The notes under the pieces: model-generated
Database searches by the model: none
Told to the model about the DNA's origin: nothing
The model's input: the letters and a program-made list of their open reading frames with translations, nothing else
Made by a program: the position numbers and the translations under genes
NCBI RefSeq assembly: GCF_002897295.1
Contig: NZ_BEXF01000008.1
Span: 224,235 to 288,234, forward strand
Length of the DNA: 64,000 nucleotides
Direction: 5' to 3'
From: Brevibacillus reuszeri
GTDB lineage: Bacteria > Bacillota > Bacilli > Brevibacillales > Brevibacillaceae
Shown: piece after piece, positions 22,997 to 31,050 of the stretch
Layout of the letters: each line of letters opens with the position of its first letter
Numbering within the stretch: position 1 is the first letter of the stretch

Positions 22997-23141
22997 AGTA
23001 TGCTCTTGGATAGGAAAGCAAAATTGGAGGGCAATTCGACCGATCATTGCCGGCAAGACCGAAAGTGAGATGTTGGGTAAGCCTCAGCGTGATAACGCTT
23101 TTGCCGATCTGGGAGCAGTGTCTAGGAAAGGTAGGGTATGT

Positions 23142-24449
23142 ATGACTGGAAATAGACAACTGTGCATTGGATTTTCGCTGTCAGCCACCTGGATGAAGGG
23201 GGAAGATTGGCGGCGTCCGGATAGCGATGTAGAAAAAATGGGAGCGATAGACTACTACATCGCATTGGCCAAAAGGGCGGAGAAGGCAAAGCTCGATTTT
23301 CTTTTCAGAGCGGATTACCTATATGTAAGCCCACAGATGATAGGGGATGGGGCCAGCTTCGGCAGCCCTGACCCGACATTGATGTTCACAGCGATTGCTC
23401 GCGAGACGGAGCGGATCGGGCTGGTTACGACCATTTCAACAACGTTTAATCCTCCCTATGTCGTTGCCAGACAACTCCAAACCTTGCATTGGATTAGTAA
23501 CGGACGTGCTGGCTGGAATATCGTAACGTCTATCGAAGGGGCAGAAAATTTCGGTGATGGACCTATGCCTTCACCACAAGAAAGATATGCGAAAGCGGCG
23601 GAATTTACCCAGGTCGTACAGAGCCTCTGGAACAGCTTTCCGAATGAAGCGATTGTCATTGACCGCCAGTCTGGGATGTTTACGGATCGGGATAAGGTTT
23701 CCGCCATCAATCACTTGGGAGAGTTTTTCCATGTCAAAGGACCGCTTACTCTGCCTTCCCATCCATCAGGGGACATTCCTTTCTTTCAAGCAGGCGCGTC
23801 GGATACGGGACGGAATTTTGCCGCTTCCGTAGCGGATGCTATTTTTGCGGCGATGCCAGATTTGGAATCAGGTGTGGAGCTGCGAAGTGCTCTGCGAAGA
23901 AGGGCCGAGGAACATGGGCGTAATCCTGACAGCATCAAGGTTCTGCCTGGATTGTATTTTTTCCTGGGAGAGACTCGTGAGGAAGCGCTTGAATTACATA
24001 AGAGAGCACATGCACATTTAGGGCTGGAGCGCAGGCTTGCATCGCTAAAATCCGTACTTGGTCTTGATGCCAGCAGCTTGGCTCTGGATCAGCCAATTAC
24101 AGCGGAAATGCTTCCCGATCCGAATTTACCAGTCCGTAGCCGCACCCATGCCGAATTGCTGCGCCGACATATCAGCAAGTATCAGCCGACCTTGGAAGAG
24201 GTGCTGGCCAGACCAGAGGTTGTCGGATCTGCTCACTGGGTTTCGGTGGGGACGGTTCAAGACGTGTTAGGCGATATCATCGAGCGATATGAGGCTGGAG
24301 CGATCGACGGCTTTATCGCGCTTCCTGGCGGCTCAGAGAAATCTATGGATATTTTTTATGATAAGCTGCTTCCACAGTTAGTGAAAAAAGGCTTGTTTAG
24401 AAGCGAATATACGGGTGCCACCTTACGTGAGCATTTAGGGGCTATTTAG
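23142..24449 (+). CDS. LLM-class flavin-dependent monooxygenase (NtaA/SnaA/DszA family)
   Basis: About 435 residues from the ATG at 23142 (an in-frame ATG at 23070 would add 24). Family features are the N-terminal SLSATWMKGEDWRRP, AKLDFLFRADYLY, ARETERIGLVTTISTTFNPP and HWISNGRAGWNIVTS. These FMN-dependent enzymes use reduced flavin to oxidise chelators such as nitrilotriacetate, sulfur compounds or antibiotics. Lying behind a Fur box with a siderophore-binding protein, this one may attack the imported siderophore or ligand to free iron. That role is inferred; the substrate is unknown. The 28-base gap to the next open frame suggests an operon. Confidence 0.85.
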   Translation: MTGNRQLCIGFSLSATWMKGEDWRRPDSDVEKMGAIDYYIALAKRAEKAKLDFLFRADYLYVSPQMIGDGASFGSPDPTLMFTAIARETERIGLVTTISTTFNPPYVVARQLQTLHWISNGRAGWNIVTSIEGAENFGDGPMPSPQERYAKAAEFTQVVQSLWNSFPNEAIVIDRQSGMFTDRDKVSAINHLGEFFHVKGPLTLPSHPSGDIPFFQAGASDTGRNFAASVADAIFAAMPDLESGVELRSALRRRAEEHGRNPDSIKVLPGLYFFLGETREEALELHKRAHAHLGLERRLASLKSVLGLDASSLALDQPITAEMLPDPNLPVRSRTHAELLRRHISKYQPTLEEVLARPEVVGSAHWVSVGTVQDVLGDIIERYEAGAIDGFIALPGGSEKSMDIFYDKLLPQLVKKGLFRSEYTGATLREHLGAI

Positions 24450-24537
24450 GCTAGTAGTTGCAACAGGAGAGACAAAAGTGAGCCACATGCTTGTCATAAA
24501 ATCGAGATGGATCAGGGAAAAGGAGTTCAGAAAGAAC

Positions 24538-25533
24538 ATGCCAAAAAAAATTATGCTAGCTTGCTTAATCGCATTATTCACGCTTGCTTTGGCTGCGTGT
24601 GGAGGTGGCGGCAAACAGAATGAAGCTGATTCCACCGCAAGCAATAACCAGCAATCGGCACAACCAAAAGCGGACAATACAGGGATGGGCGAAACAAGAA
24701 CGATTGAATATCTCGGAAAACCGTATACCGTTCCACAAAAGGTAGAAAAAATTGTGATCACAGGTGCGATGGAAGCGATGGAGGATGCGCTTGTACTGAA
24801 TGTAAATCCAACTGGAGCGATCACGATCGGCGGGAAGTTTCCAGAGATGTTCGCTCCGGTAACAGGGAAGTCGGAATCGATTGGCGAAAAGTCGCAACCG
24901 AACTTTGAGAAAATATTGGAGCTGAATCCAGACGTTATTTTGGGTTCAACCAAGTTCCCAAAAGAAGCAGTAGAGAAAATGGAAAAAATTGCTCCGACAA
25001 TCTTGGTTTCACACATTGCGACAAACTGGGAATCGAACCTGAAGCTCATGGCTGAACTAACAGGAAAGCAAGCAGAGGCAGAAAAGATTCTCTCTCAATA
25101 TCAAACAGATACAAAAGCAGTGAAAGCTTCGTTAAAAGAAAAGCTCCAAGGTAAAACAGTGGCTGCTGTTCGGATTCGCGGGTCACAAGTATACGTCTAC
25201 CCGCGGGATGTATACTTTAACCCGGTCTTGTACGACGAGATCGGTTTGGAGGTTCCAGGGCCGGTCAGCATCGCGAAAACACAAGAAGCGATCTCGATCG
25301 AAAAGCTGGCAGATATGAATCCGGACTATTTATTTGTGCAATTCTCAACGAGTGAAACTCAGGAGGCGCAAACAGCCTACGATGAACTCAAAAAGAATCC
25401 GGTTATCCAAAATCTGAATGCTTTCAAACAGAATCACGTCTATGTCAACGTCGTTGATCCGCTCATGGAAGGCGGTCCAGCATATAGTCGAATCAAGTTT
25501 TTAGAAAGTGTGCAGAAGCACCTGAACCAGTAG
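24538..25533 (+). CDS. Iron-siderophore substrate-binding lipoprotein (FeuA/FhuD family)
   Basis: From the ATG at 24538, with AAAAGGAG upstream, a 331-residue protein carries a lipoprotein signal ending in LALAACGG, a Ser/Asn/Gln-rich linker, and two lobes of the class III periplasmic-binding fold (PQKVEKIVITGAMEAMEDAL; LNPDVILGSTKFPK; ANKWESN-like helix; DMNPDYLFVQFS). It should capture a ferri-siderophore outside the membrane for an ABC importer. No FeuBC/FhuBG permease or ATPase is next to it, so it must share a transporter encoded elsewhere. Fur control through 22978 is likely. Confidence 0.9.
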   Translation: MPKKIMLACLIALFTLALAACGGGGKQNEADSTASNNQQSAQPKADNTGMGETRTIEYLGKPYTVPQKVEKIVITGAMEAMEDALVLNVNPTGAITIGGKFPEMFAPVTGKSESIGEKSQPNFEKILELNPDVILGSTKFPKEAVEKMEKIAPTILVSHIATNWESNLKLMAELTGKQAEAEKILSQYQTDTKAVKASLKEKLQGKTVAAVRIRGSQVYVYPRDVYFNPVLYDEIGLEVPGPVSIAKTQEAISIEKLADMNPDYLFVQFSTSETQEAQTAYDELKKNPVIQNLNAFKQNHVYVNVVDPLMEGGPAYSRIKFLESVQKHLNQ

Positions 25534-25580
25534 GCAAAATGAGTAATCAACATCCAAAAAACAAGTGAGGCGATTGTAAG

Positions 25581-26633
25581 ATGCAAGAAAAAGAACTGTT
25601 TGAAGTAACGATTATCGGCGGAGGTCCAGCAGGATTATTTTCTGCTTTTTATAGCGGTTTGCGAGAAATGAAAACAAAAATTATTGAGTTTCAGCCATAT
25701 CTTGGTGGTAAGGTGCATGTATATCCAGAGAAGATGATCTGGGATGTAGGGGGCTTAACACCTGTTCCGGCGTCGCAGCTGATCGAGCAAATGACTGCTC
25801 AAGCTTTGACATTTCAGCCAGAGGTTGTACTGGGGGAAAAGGTCACGTCCATTTCAAAAAATGAAGAAGGCCACTTCGTGATACACACAGCCTCGAATCA
25901 GAAGCATTACTCCAAGACCGTGATTCTGGCGGTTGGGGGAGGAATCCTGAAACCGATTAAGCTGGATATTGAGGGTGCGGAACGATTCGAGGTGACGAAT
26001 TTGCATTACACCGTAAAATCGCTCGCACGCTTTAAAGACAAAACGGTATTGATCTCAGGTGGCGGCAATGCTGCGATTGACTGGGCGAATGAGCTGGCAC
26101 CGATCGCGAAGCAAGTGTATTTGACCTATCGGAAGGATACCCTGAAAGGCCATGAAGCCGAAATTTCTCGTCTGGGGAATAGCTCTGTCGAGTGCTTGCT
26201 GAACACATCGATTGAAAAGCTCGTTGCAGCGGCAAATCATGAGAGCATTGAAACGGTCGTGCTGAAACGAGTTGAAGACGATAGCATGTTTGAGCTGGCT
26301 GTAGATGAGGTGATCATCAGCTACGGGTATGAGCGCGATAAAGAATTGCTGGCAAACAGCGATATACAGATTGAATTAAAGGATGACTACTGGATTGCAG
26401 GCTCTCCGATGAGTGAAACATCGGTACCAGGAATGTATGCAGCTGGCGATATCCTGCATCACGAAGGCAAGCTCCATCTGATTGCGGGGGCGTTCCAGGA
26501 TGCAGCGAATGCTGTGAACAAAGCGAAGCAATACGTAGCGCCCGATGCCAATGCGTACGGGATGGTCTCCTCACACAACGACTTGTTCAAACAAAAAAAT
26601 CGCGAGCTGATGAAGAGCTTGTATACGAACTAA
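25581..26633 (+). CDS. Ferredoxin/flavodoxin--NADP+ reductase, thioredoxin-reductase type (YcgT/YumC-like)
   Basis: The 350-residue flavoprotein has the FAD GxGxxG motif at the start (VTIIGGGPAGLFSAFYSGL), the NADPH motif VLISGGGNAAIDWANEL in the middle, and a C-terminal FAD-binding ATG-like motif GMYAAGDILHHEGK. Length and motifs fit the homodimeric type 2 FNRs of Bacillota. Lacking a CxxC redox centre, it is not a thioredoxin reductase. As last gene of the iron module it could supply electrons to reduce ferric siderophore or to the neighbouring flavin monooxygenase; B. subtilis has a Fur-linked paralogue of this type. Confidence 0.9.
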   Translation: MQEKELFEVTIIGGGPAGLFSAFYSGLREMKTKIIEFQPYLGGKVHVYPEKMIWDVGGLTPVPASQLIEQMTAQALTFQPEVVLGEKVTSISKNEEGHFVIHTASNQKHYSKTVILAVGGGILKPIKLDIEGAERFEVTNLHYTVKSLARFKDKTVLISGGGNAAIDWANELAPIAKQVYLTYRKDTLKGHEAEISRLGNSSVECLLNTSIEKLVAAANHESIETVVLKRVEDDSMFELAVDEVIISYGYERDKELLANSDIQIELKDDYWIAGSPMSETSVPGMYAAGDILHHEGKLHLIAGAFQDAANAVNKAKQYVAPDANAYGMVSSHNDLFKQKNRELMKSLYTN

Positions 26634-26649
26634 AGCAAGACCAATAACA

Positions 26650-26686
26650 AACCAAAGAAGCGGCAGAGAAGCCGTTTTTTTGGTTC
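26650..26686 (+). terminator. Terminator of the iron module
   Basis: AACCAAAGAAGCGGC...GCCG TTTTTTTGGTT: a GC-rich core stem within outer AACCAAA/TTTGGTT pairing, with a T run. Confidence 0.75.
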
Positions 26687-26694
26687 GATCTGAT

Positions 26695-26754
26695 TTGACA
26701 AAACGAGCTGTGCTTAGGTACACTTTATTTATTCCGACTGTACAGTATAAATAA
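26695..26754 (+). promoter_or_regulatory. Promoter and palindromic operator of the TetR gene at 26775
   Basis: TTGACA (26695-26700), an 18-base spacer and TACACT (26719-26724) form a good promoter. Just downstream the perfect palindrome ACTGTACAGT (26737-26746) sits inside a longer imperfect one (TTTATT...AATAAA), as expected for autoregulation by the TetR-type product. Confidence 0.6.
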
Positions 26755-26774
26755 AATGAGAACAAGGTGAAAGT

Positions 26775-27428
26775 ATGCCCAAACTGGGAATGGAACCAGT
26801 GCGCCGAGCAGAGGTTATCAACGCCACGTTGACGTGTATCAGTGCTCATGGAATGGATGGCATGACGCTGGATAAAGTCGCCGAGTATGCGGGCTGCTCC
26901 AAAGGAGTGGTCACTTATTACTTTAAAAACAAGGATAACTTGACGATCGAAGCTTTCAAATCGTTCCTCGCCTACTATGGTCAAAAGATAGGAGCAGAGA
27001 TTGCAAACACGATGACGGCCAGAGAAATGATGGACGTTGTTTTGAAGCACATACTGCCGGCCAAAAGCGATGATAGCGATAGGAAGATCAACGTTTCACA
27101 GCTGGATGGTATTGAGAATATGTTTATCCCCTATGAAGATCAAGGAAGGCTTTTTGTACAGTTCTTTTCGAAAGCCGCGCTGGATCGCAATTTGCAGGAG
27201 GTAGCATCCAAAAGCTATACGGCGGATCTTCAGGGCATCGCTAAAATATTTGATTACGGCAGCAGAACAGGTCAAATGTCAGTAGAGGATTCGTCAAACG
27301 CTGCATATGGACTGCTCGCGATGGTAATCGGTCTGAGCTTTTTTCGAGTGGCAAACATTGCACCCATAAATGGCGAGGATAATCGAGTGATTTGTGAGGA
27401 GTATGTCAACAGGTTCATCAAAACCTGA
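26775..27428 (+). CDS. TetR/AcrR-family regulator
   Basis: The 217-residue protein starts with a TetR HTH (RRAEVINATLTCISAHGMDG, MTLDKVAEYAGCSKGVVTYY, FKNKDNLTIEAF), closest in style to BetI-like members. The helical ligand-binding domain is uninformative. It heads a compact row with DUF4180 (29-base gap) and the FGE-like gene (22-base gap), which read as one operon and are its likely targets. An upstream palindrome suggests self-repression. Confidence 0.9.
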   Translation: MPKLGMEPVRRAEVINATLTCISAHGMDGMTLDKVAEYAGCSKGVVTYYFKNKDNLTIEAFKSFLAYYGQKIGAEIANTMTAREMMDVVLKHILPAKSDDSDRKINVSQLDGIENMFIPYEDQGRLFVQFFSKAALDRNLQEVASKSYTADLQGIAKIFDYGSRTGQMSVEDSSNAAYGLLAMVIGLSFFRVANIAPINGEDNRVICEEYVNRFIKT

Positions 27429-27457
27429 GTTTAAGCGAGAAGAATAGGAGTGAGAAG

Positions 27458-27826
27458 ATGGAGTTCAAAAAGGTAGACACAGCTGGAGAAAGCGTTGCAA
27501 TCGTGAGCAGTACCGAAATCGTTATTAGTGATGTTCAATCTGCACTGGATCTTATAGCAACTGTGCAGTATGAAACAGGCTGCAATCGAATTATTTTAGA
27601 CAAATCCTTGATTACCGAAAGCTTTTTCGATTTGAAAACACGCCTCGCCGGGGAAATCCTGCAAAAGTTCATCAACTATCATGTAAAGATAGCGATCATT
27701 GGAGATTTTTCCGTGTACACGAGTAAAAGCTTAAAAGACTTCATCTACGAATCGAATAACGGAAAAGATATCTTATTCTTGCCGACTAAAGAGCAAGCGA
27801 TAGATATGCTAGGCATGTTGCCGTAG
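27458..27826 (+). CDS. DUF4180 family protein
   Basis: The 122-residue cytoplasmic protein has the family pattern: IVSSTEIVISDVQSALDLIA, CNRIILDKSLITESFFDL, LAGEILQKFINYHVKIAIIG and LKDFIYESN. Proteins of this family have no established role. They are often encoded behind TetR- or MarR-type regulators, as here. GTGAGAAG is a modest ribosome-binding site. Confidence 0.88.
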   Translation: MEFKKVDTAGESVAIVSSTEIVISDVQSALDLIATVQYETGCNRIILDKSLITESFFDLKTRLAGEILQKFINYHVKIAIIGDFSVYTSKSLKDFIYESNNGKDILFLPTKEQAIDMLGMLP

Positions 27827-27848
27827 AAGTGGGAATGGGGGAACAGAG

Positions 27849-28529
27849 GTGGCAAGTGCACGACATGGTTTTGTTGAGTATCCGATGGTGCACATTCCTG
27901 CAGGTGAAGTGATCATGCGGGACGATCGAATAAAGACGACGTGGGGGGCTGAAGTGAAGTCATTTTTGCTTGCGCCCATTCCTGTCACCAATGAGCTCTA
28001 TTCCTCTGTTTTGCAAAAGTCGGTAGGACTTGCTGTTTGCCCTCAGGCTCCGGTTGTGGAAGTCTCCTGGGATGATGCGATCTTTTTTTGTAATTTGCTC
28101 TCTCAGAAGGCTGGCCTACAGGAATGTTACACGACATGTGATAACGGTGAGAGTATCGTCTGTGACTGGCGTGCGGATGGTTATCGTCTTCCTACTGAAG
28201 CCGAATGGCAGTATGCATGCAAGGCAGGGACAACGGGATATCGATACGGTGAGCTAGATGAAATAGCCTGGCATCAGGGGAACTCTGAGGGCATCGTACA
28301 TGAACCAGGTAACAAGCTTCCGAATGCGTGGGGACTATACGATATGCTAGGAAACGTTTGGGAGTGGTGCTGGGATCTATACGATGAAAAAGTATATGGC
28401 ACCTACCGCGTTTTCCGTGGCGGAAGCTGGGCAGAAGAGGCTCGGGGCTGTGGAGCTACGTGCCGTCGCCGCAGTCACCCGACGTTTCGGATTGATGACC
28501 TTGGCTTTCGCCTTGCCCGGTCTTTATAG
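27849..28529 (+). CDS. FGE-sulfatase (SUMF1) domain protein
   Basis: From the GTG at 27849 a 226-residue protein shows the FGE-sulfatase fold: VHIPAGEVIM at the start, PVTNELYSSVL, PVVEVSWDDAIFFCNLLSQ, YRLPTEAEWQYACKAG, WGLYDMLGNVWEWCWD and VFRGGSWAEEARG. Formylglycine-generating enzymes activate sulfatases using two active-site Cys. Here only the second seems kept (the Cys of ARGCGATC), while the first position is Glu. It is shorter than true FGE, so a related but non-FGE oxygenase or carbohydrate/ligand-binding role is likely. No sulfatase lies nearby. Confidence 0.85.
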   Translation: MASARHGFVEYPMVHIPAGEVIMRDDRIKTTWGAEVKSFLLAPIPVTNELYSSVLQKSVGLAVCPQAPVVEVSWDDAIFFCNLLSQKAGLQECYTTCDNGESIVCDWRADGYRLPTEAEWQYACKAGTTGYRYGELDEIAWHQGNSEGIVHEPGNKLPNAWGLYDMLGNVWEWCWDLYDEKVYGTYRVFRGGSWAEEARGCGATCRRRSHPTFRIDDLGFRLARSL

Positions 28530-28537
28530 GATGGCTG

Positions 28538-28568
28538 TAAAACGCAGCGAAGCAGAGCTGCGTTTTTT
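28538..28568 (+). terminator. Terminator of the TetR-DUF4180-FGE operon
   Basis: Stem AAACGCAGC / GCTGCGTTT with an eight-base loop and T run. Confidence 0.85.
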
Positions 28569-28600
28569 GGTATACATATATCGCTAGGCTCGGTGCCGTA

Positions 28601-28656
28601 TTGTCTTGCATCCTGTTCTGGTATATAATATGAAAATTAATTGATGAATCACTAAC
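28601..28656 (+). promoter_or_regulatory. Promoter and operator of the second TetR gene
   Basis: TTGTCT (28601-28606), 17 bases and TATAAT (28624-28629) make a good promoter. At the expected start site lies TTGATGAATCACTAAC (28641-28656), a half-matching member of the GTGATTGATCAATCAC family found five times between here and 30326. Confidence 0.65.
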
Positions 28657-28677
28657 AAAAAGGGAGGCGGCAACCCG

Positions 28678-29199
28678 ATGACTAAGTCCGAGGCGACATC
28701 AGTAAATCGCAAGTCGGAAATTATTTCAGCGGCGATTGAGGTGTTTGCAGAGATTGGCTACTACCGCGCAACGACGGCACAGGTTGCGACACGGGCCAAA
28801 ATATCGCAGCCGTATATCTTTCGTTTTTTCTCGACCAAGGAAGCATTACTGCTGGCAGCACTGGAGGTATCCTGGACGCGAGTGATCGATTCCTTCCGTA
28901 AAGTCGTGGAGTCTGCGGCACCAGAACAACTGGAGACTGACTTGATTCAGGCCTACGATGATATTTTGAACGCCTATCAAAATGAGATACTGCTCCAGAT
29001 GCAGGCGCAGACCATTCAGGAAGATTCGATCCGGGAAGCGATGCGCAACGGCTTTGGTGAAGTTCGCCGAATGGTTATCGACGCTTTTCGTGCAGCGAGT
29101 ATTCCGAATCCAGAGGAACGGACGATGCTGTTTTTGGCTAGAGGGATGCTGTGCAACATTTCAATAGCGCTAAACATGCCCGAATTGAAGGAGAGATAA
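28678..29199 (+). CDS. TetR/AcrR-family regulator
   Basis: The 173-residue protein has an N-terminal TetR HTH (RKSEIISAAIEVFAEIGYYR, TTAQVATRAKISQPYIFRFF, STKEALLLAAL) and a short C-terminal domain. GGGAGGCGG precedes the ATG. Repeated palindromes upstream of it, and both before and after the next gene, indicate that it represses itself and the epimerase gene. The inducer is unknown. Confidence 0.92.
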   Translation: MTKSEATSVNRKSEIISAAIEVFAEIGYYRATTAQVATRAKISQPYIFRFFSTKEALLLAALEVSWTRVIDSFRKVVESAAPEQLETDLIQAYDDILNAYQNEILLQMQAQTIQEDSIREAMRNGFGEVRRMVIDAFRAASIPNPEERTMLFLARGMLCNISIALNMPELKER

Positions 29200-29221
29200 G
29201 GGCATTGTTTTTTGAAAAGTT

Positions 29222-29320
29222 GTGATTGACTGATCACTAACACAGTGATACATTATCCTTAAGTTAGTGATTGATCAATTACTAACAATCGAAAATCTTG
29301 ATTAGTGATTGATCAATCAC
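29222..29320 (+). promoter_or_regulatory. Promoter with three TetR-type operators ahead of the epimerase gene
   Basis: TTGACT (29226-29231), 17 bases and TACATT (29249-29254) form the promoter, inside which GTGATTGACTGATCACTAAC (29222-29241) lies over the -35. Two further palindromes follow: the 24-bp near-perfect site centred at 29274 (29263-29286) and the perfect 16-bp GTGATTGATCAATCAC (29305-29320). Strong cooperative repression is expected. Confidence 0.8.
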
Positions 29321-29342
29321 AAAAATTGATGAGGTGATTTCA

Positions 29343-30314
29343 TTGGAAAAGGCTATTGTTGTAGGAGCAACTGGTGGTACGGGTGCTGCAATTACGGAAG
29401 AATTGGTCAAAAGAGGGATTCACACGGTGGCTTTCGGAAGATCCATTCAGAAGCTGGAGCAGCTCAAAGCAAGTCTCGGAAATCCGCAAAATCTGACGGT
29501 TGCTACAGGGGACGCTTTTCGACCAAACGATATCGTCATGGCTGCACAGGGAGCGGATGTCCTGTTCCACTGCGCAAATGTGCCGTACCATGAGATGGCA
29601 ACTAAGCTGATCCCACTAGGTGAATCAGTGATGGAGGCAGCTGATCAGCTGGGGGTAAAGGTCGTTGCGGTCGATGGCATATATCCATATGGAAAAAGAC
29701 AAATGGATCGGGTAACCGAGGAGCATCCGAAGCAGCCGCATACGAAAAAAGGAAAGGTAAGGCTTGCTTTTGAGCAGATGCTGTTTGACAGCAGATGGAG
29801 CCGGGCAAAGGTAATGATCGTCCGCTTGCCTGATTATTACGGTCCCACTGCAAACGAGGCTTCCTATCTGGGCTCCACTCTTGAAGCCATTGCGGCAGGC
29901 AAGATGGCATTTTTCATCGGTACGATGCGAGTCCCGCGGGAGTATGTGTACTTGCCAGATGCAGCCTTTATGATTGCGGAGCTGGCGTCCAAAACGGATA
30001 CCTGGGGAGAGAACTGGAACATTCCAGGTGCTGGACAGATTTCAGGCAGGGAGATCGTGCGAATCGCTCAAAAGGCAAGCGGAAGCGCTAAGCCGGTTAT
30101 TCCGCTAGGGAGGGCGGGACTGTCGTTGCTCGGTTTGGCTGTCCCAGTGATGAAGGAGGTAGTGGAGATGCTTTATCTAACAGAAGAGCCACTGATTTTG
30201 AGCAGAGCCAAATATGAGAAGAGAGTTGGGAAGGTGCGTGCGACCTCCTTTGAAGAGGGGATAACGAATACGATTCGGACATTGCAAGGAACAAATTACT
30301 CTAAGATTTTGTGA
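29343..30314 (+). CDS. NAD(P)-dependent epimerase/dehydratase (extended SDR-like)
   Basis: The start is the TTG at 29343, seven bases after GAGGTG; the earlier GTG lies inside that site. The 323-residue protein has a Rossmann nucleotide motif (AIVVGATGGTGAAITEELVK), VLFHCANVPY, a YGK catalytic pair in GIYPYGKRQMD, and VIVRLPDYYGP. This matches NAD-dependent epimerase/dehydratase-type SDRs, which act on nucleotide sugars or small carbonyl compounds. Heavy operator decoration suggests induction by a toxic or scavenged substrate, perhaps quinone or electrophile detoxification (inference). Confidence 0.88.
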   Translation: MEKAIVVGATGGTGAAITEELVKRGIHTVAFGRSIQKLEQLKASLGNPQNLTVATGDAFRPNDIVMAAQGADVLFHCANVPYHEMATKLIPLGESVMEAADQLGVKVVAVDGIYPYGKRQMDRVTEEHPKQPHTKKGKVRLAFEQMLFDSRWSRAKVMIVRLPDYYGPTANEASYLGSTLEAIAAGKMAFFIGTMRVPREYVYLPDAAFMIAELASKTDTWGENWNIPGAGQISGREIVRIAQKASGSAKPVIPLGRAGLSLLGLAVPVMKEVVEMLYLTEEPLILSRAKYEKRVGKVRATSFEEGITNTIRTLQGTNYSKIL

Positions 30315-30326
30315 TTGATTAATCAC
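30311..30326. promoter_or_regulatory. Further TetR-type operator behind the epimerase gene
   Basis: GTGATTGATTAATCAC differs from the perfect operator only at the centre. It overlaps the epimerase stop codon and continues into ACTAAT as the other sites do. Confidence 0.55.
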
Positions 30327-30400
30327 TAATTTATTCATCATCCGAATTTGCAGGATAAGCTGGATAGGAAAACGAAAAGAGAGATTCGTCGCTACAGGTA

Positions 30401-30449
30401 GCTGTCCCCAGAGCTAAATGCTCAACGAGGGACAGTTATTTCTTTTTTT
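30401..30449 (+). terminator. Terminator between the epimerase gene and the ECF sigma operon
   Basis: Stem CTGTCCC / GGGACAG with a 20-base loop, followed by TTATTTCTTTTTTT. Confidence 0.65.
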
Positions 30450-30459
30450 GGAACAAAAC

Positions 30460-30484
30460 TGTAAGCAATTTTTATTTTTGCGTC
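30460..30484 (+). promoter_or_regulatory. ECF-type promoter of the sigma/pseudo-PBP operon
   Basis: TGTAAG (30460-30465), a 15-base AT-rich spacer and CGTC (30481-30484) resemble the autoregulated promoters of extracytoplasmic sigma factors (TGAAAC/TGTAAC and CGTC/CGTA). It lies 36 bases before the sigma ATG. The second ECF operon (33651-33675) has the same layout and spacing. Confidence 0.65.
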
Positions 30485-30519
30485 TAATAAGATACAAACT
30501 CAAAAAAAGGAGCGTACCA

Positions 30520-31050
30520 ATGGATTCAGATGATCGAATAGAGCGATGGTTTCAGCAATACGGCAATGATGTTTACAATTACCTCGCCTATTTTACCGGA
30601 CGAAGAGATGTGGAGGATTTAGTCCAGGAAGTATTTACGAAGGCACTATACGCTTTATCAGGATACGAAGGCCGAGCACAGCCCAAGACATGGCTTCTGA
30701 CCATAGCGCGTCATGCTGCGATTGATTCTATGCGCAAGCAAAAAATGATGGACTGGTTTCCTGAGAAGGTGCTGGGATTTCTCATTTCCAAGGAGCGTAC
30801 GCCGGAGAGGGCTTTGGTGCTAAAAGAACAATTGCAAGAGGTTTACCAAGCCATGAATCAGCTCAAAAGAACGTATCGTGAGGTTCTCATCCTGCGTTTG
30901 ATAGAAGGAATATCTACTGAAGAAACGGCGGAAATATTGGGATGGAGCGAAGCAAAGGTAAGCACGACACTCCATCGAGCGATAAAGGAAATGCAAAAAC
31001 AAATGTCCAAAAGCGGCAGGGAGGTCAAACTGCATGATGTCATCTTCTGA
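30520..31050 (+). CDS. ECF sigma-70 family sigma factor
   Basis: The ATG at 30520 follows AAAGGAG; upstream in-frame codons contain promoter sequence. The 176-residue protein has sigma region 2 (IERWFQQYGNDVYNYLAYF, DVEDLVQEVFTKAL, PKTWLLTIARHAAIDSMRK) and region 4 (LKRTYREVLILRLIEGIST, EETAEILGWSEAKVSTTLHR). The end overlaps the next gene by 17 bases, so the two products are made together. It should direct core RNA polymerase to envelope-stress-type promoters, including its own. Confidence 0.93.
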   Translation: MDSDDRIERWFQQYGNDVYNYLAYFTGRRDVEDLVQEVFTKALYALSGYEGRAQPKTWLLTIARHAAIDSMRKQKMMDWFPEKVLGFLISKERTPERALVLKEQLQEVYQAMNQLKRTYREVLILRLIEGISTEETAEILGWSEAKVSTTLHRAIKEMQKQMSKSGREVKLHDVIF

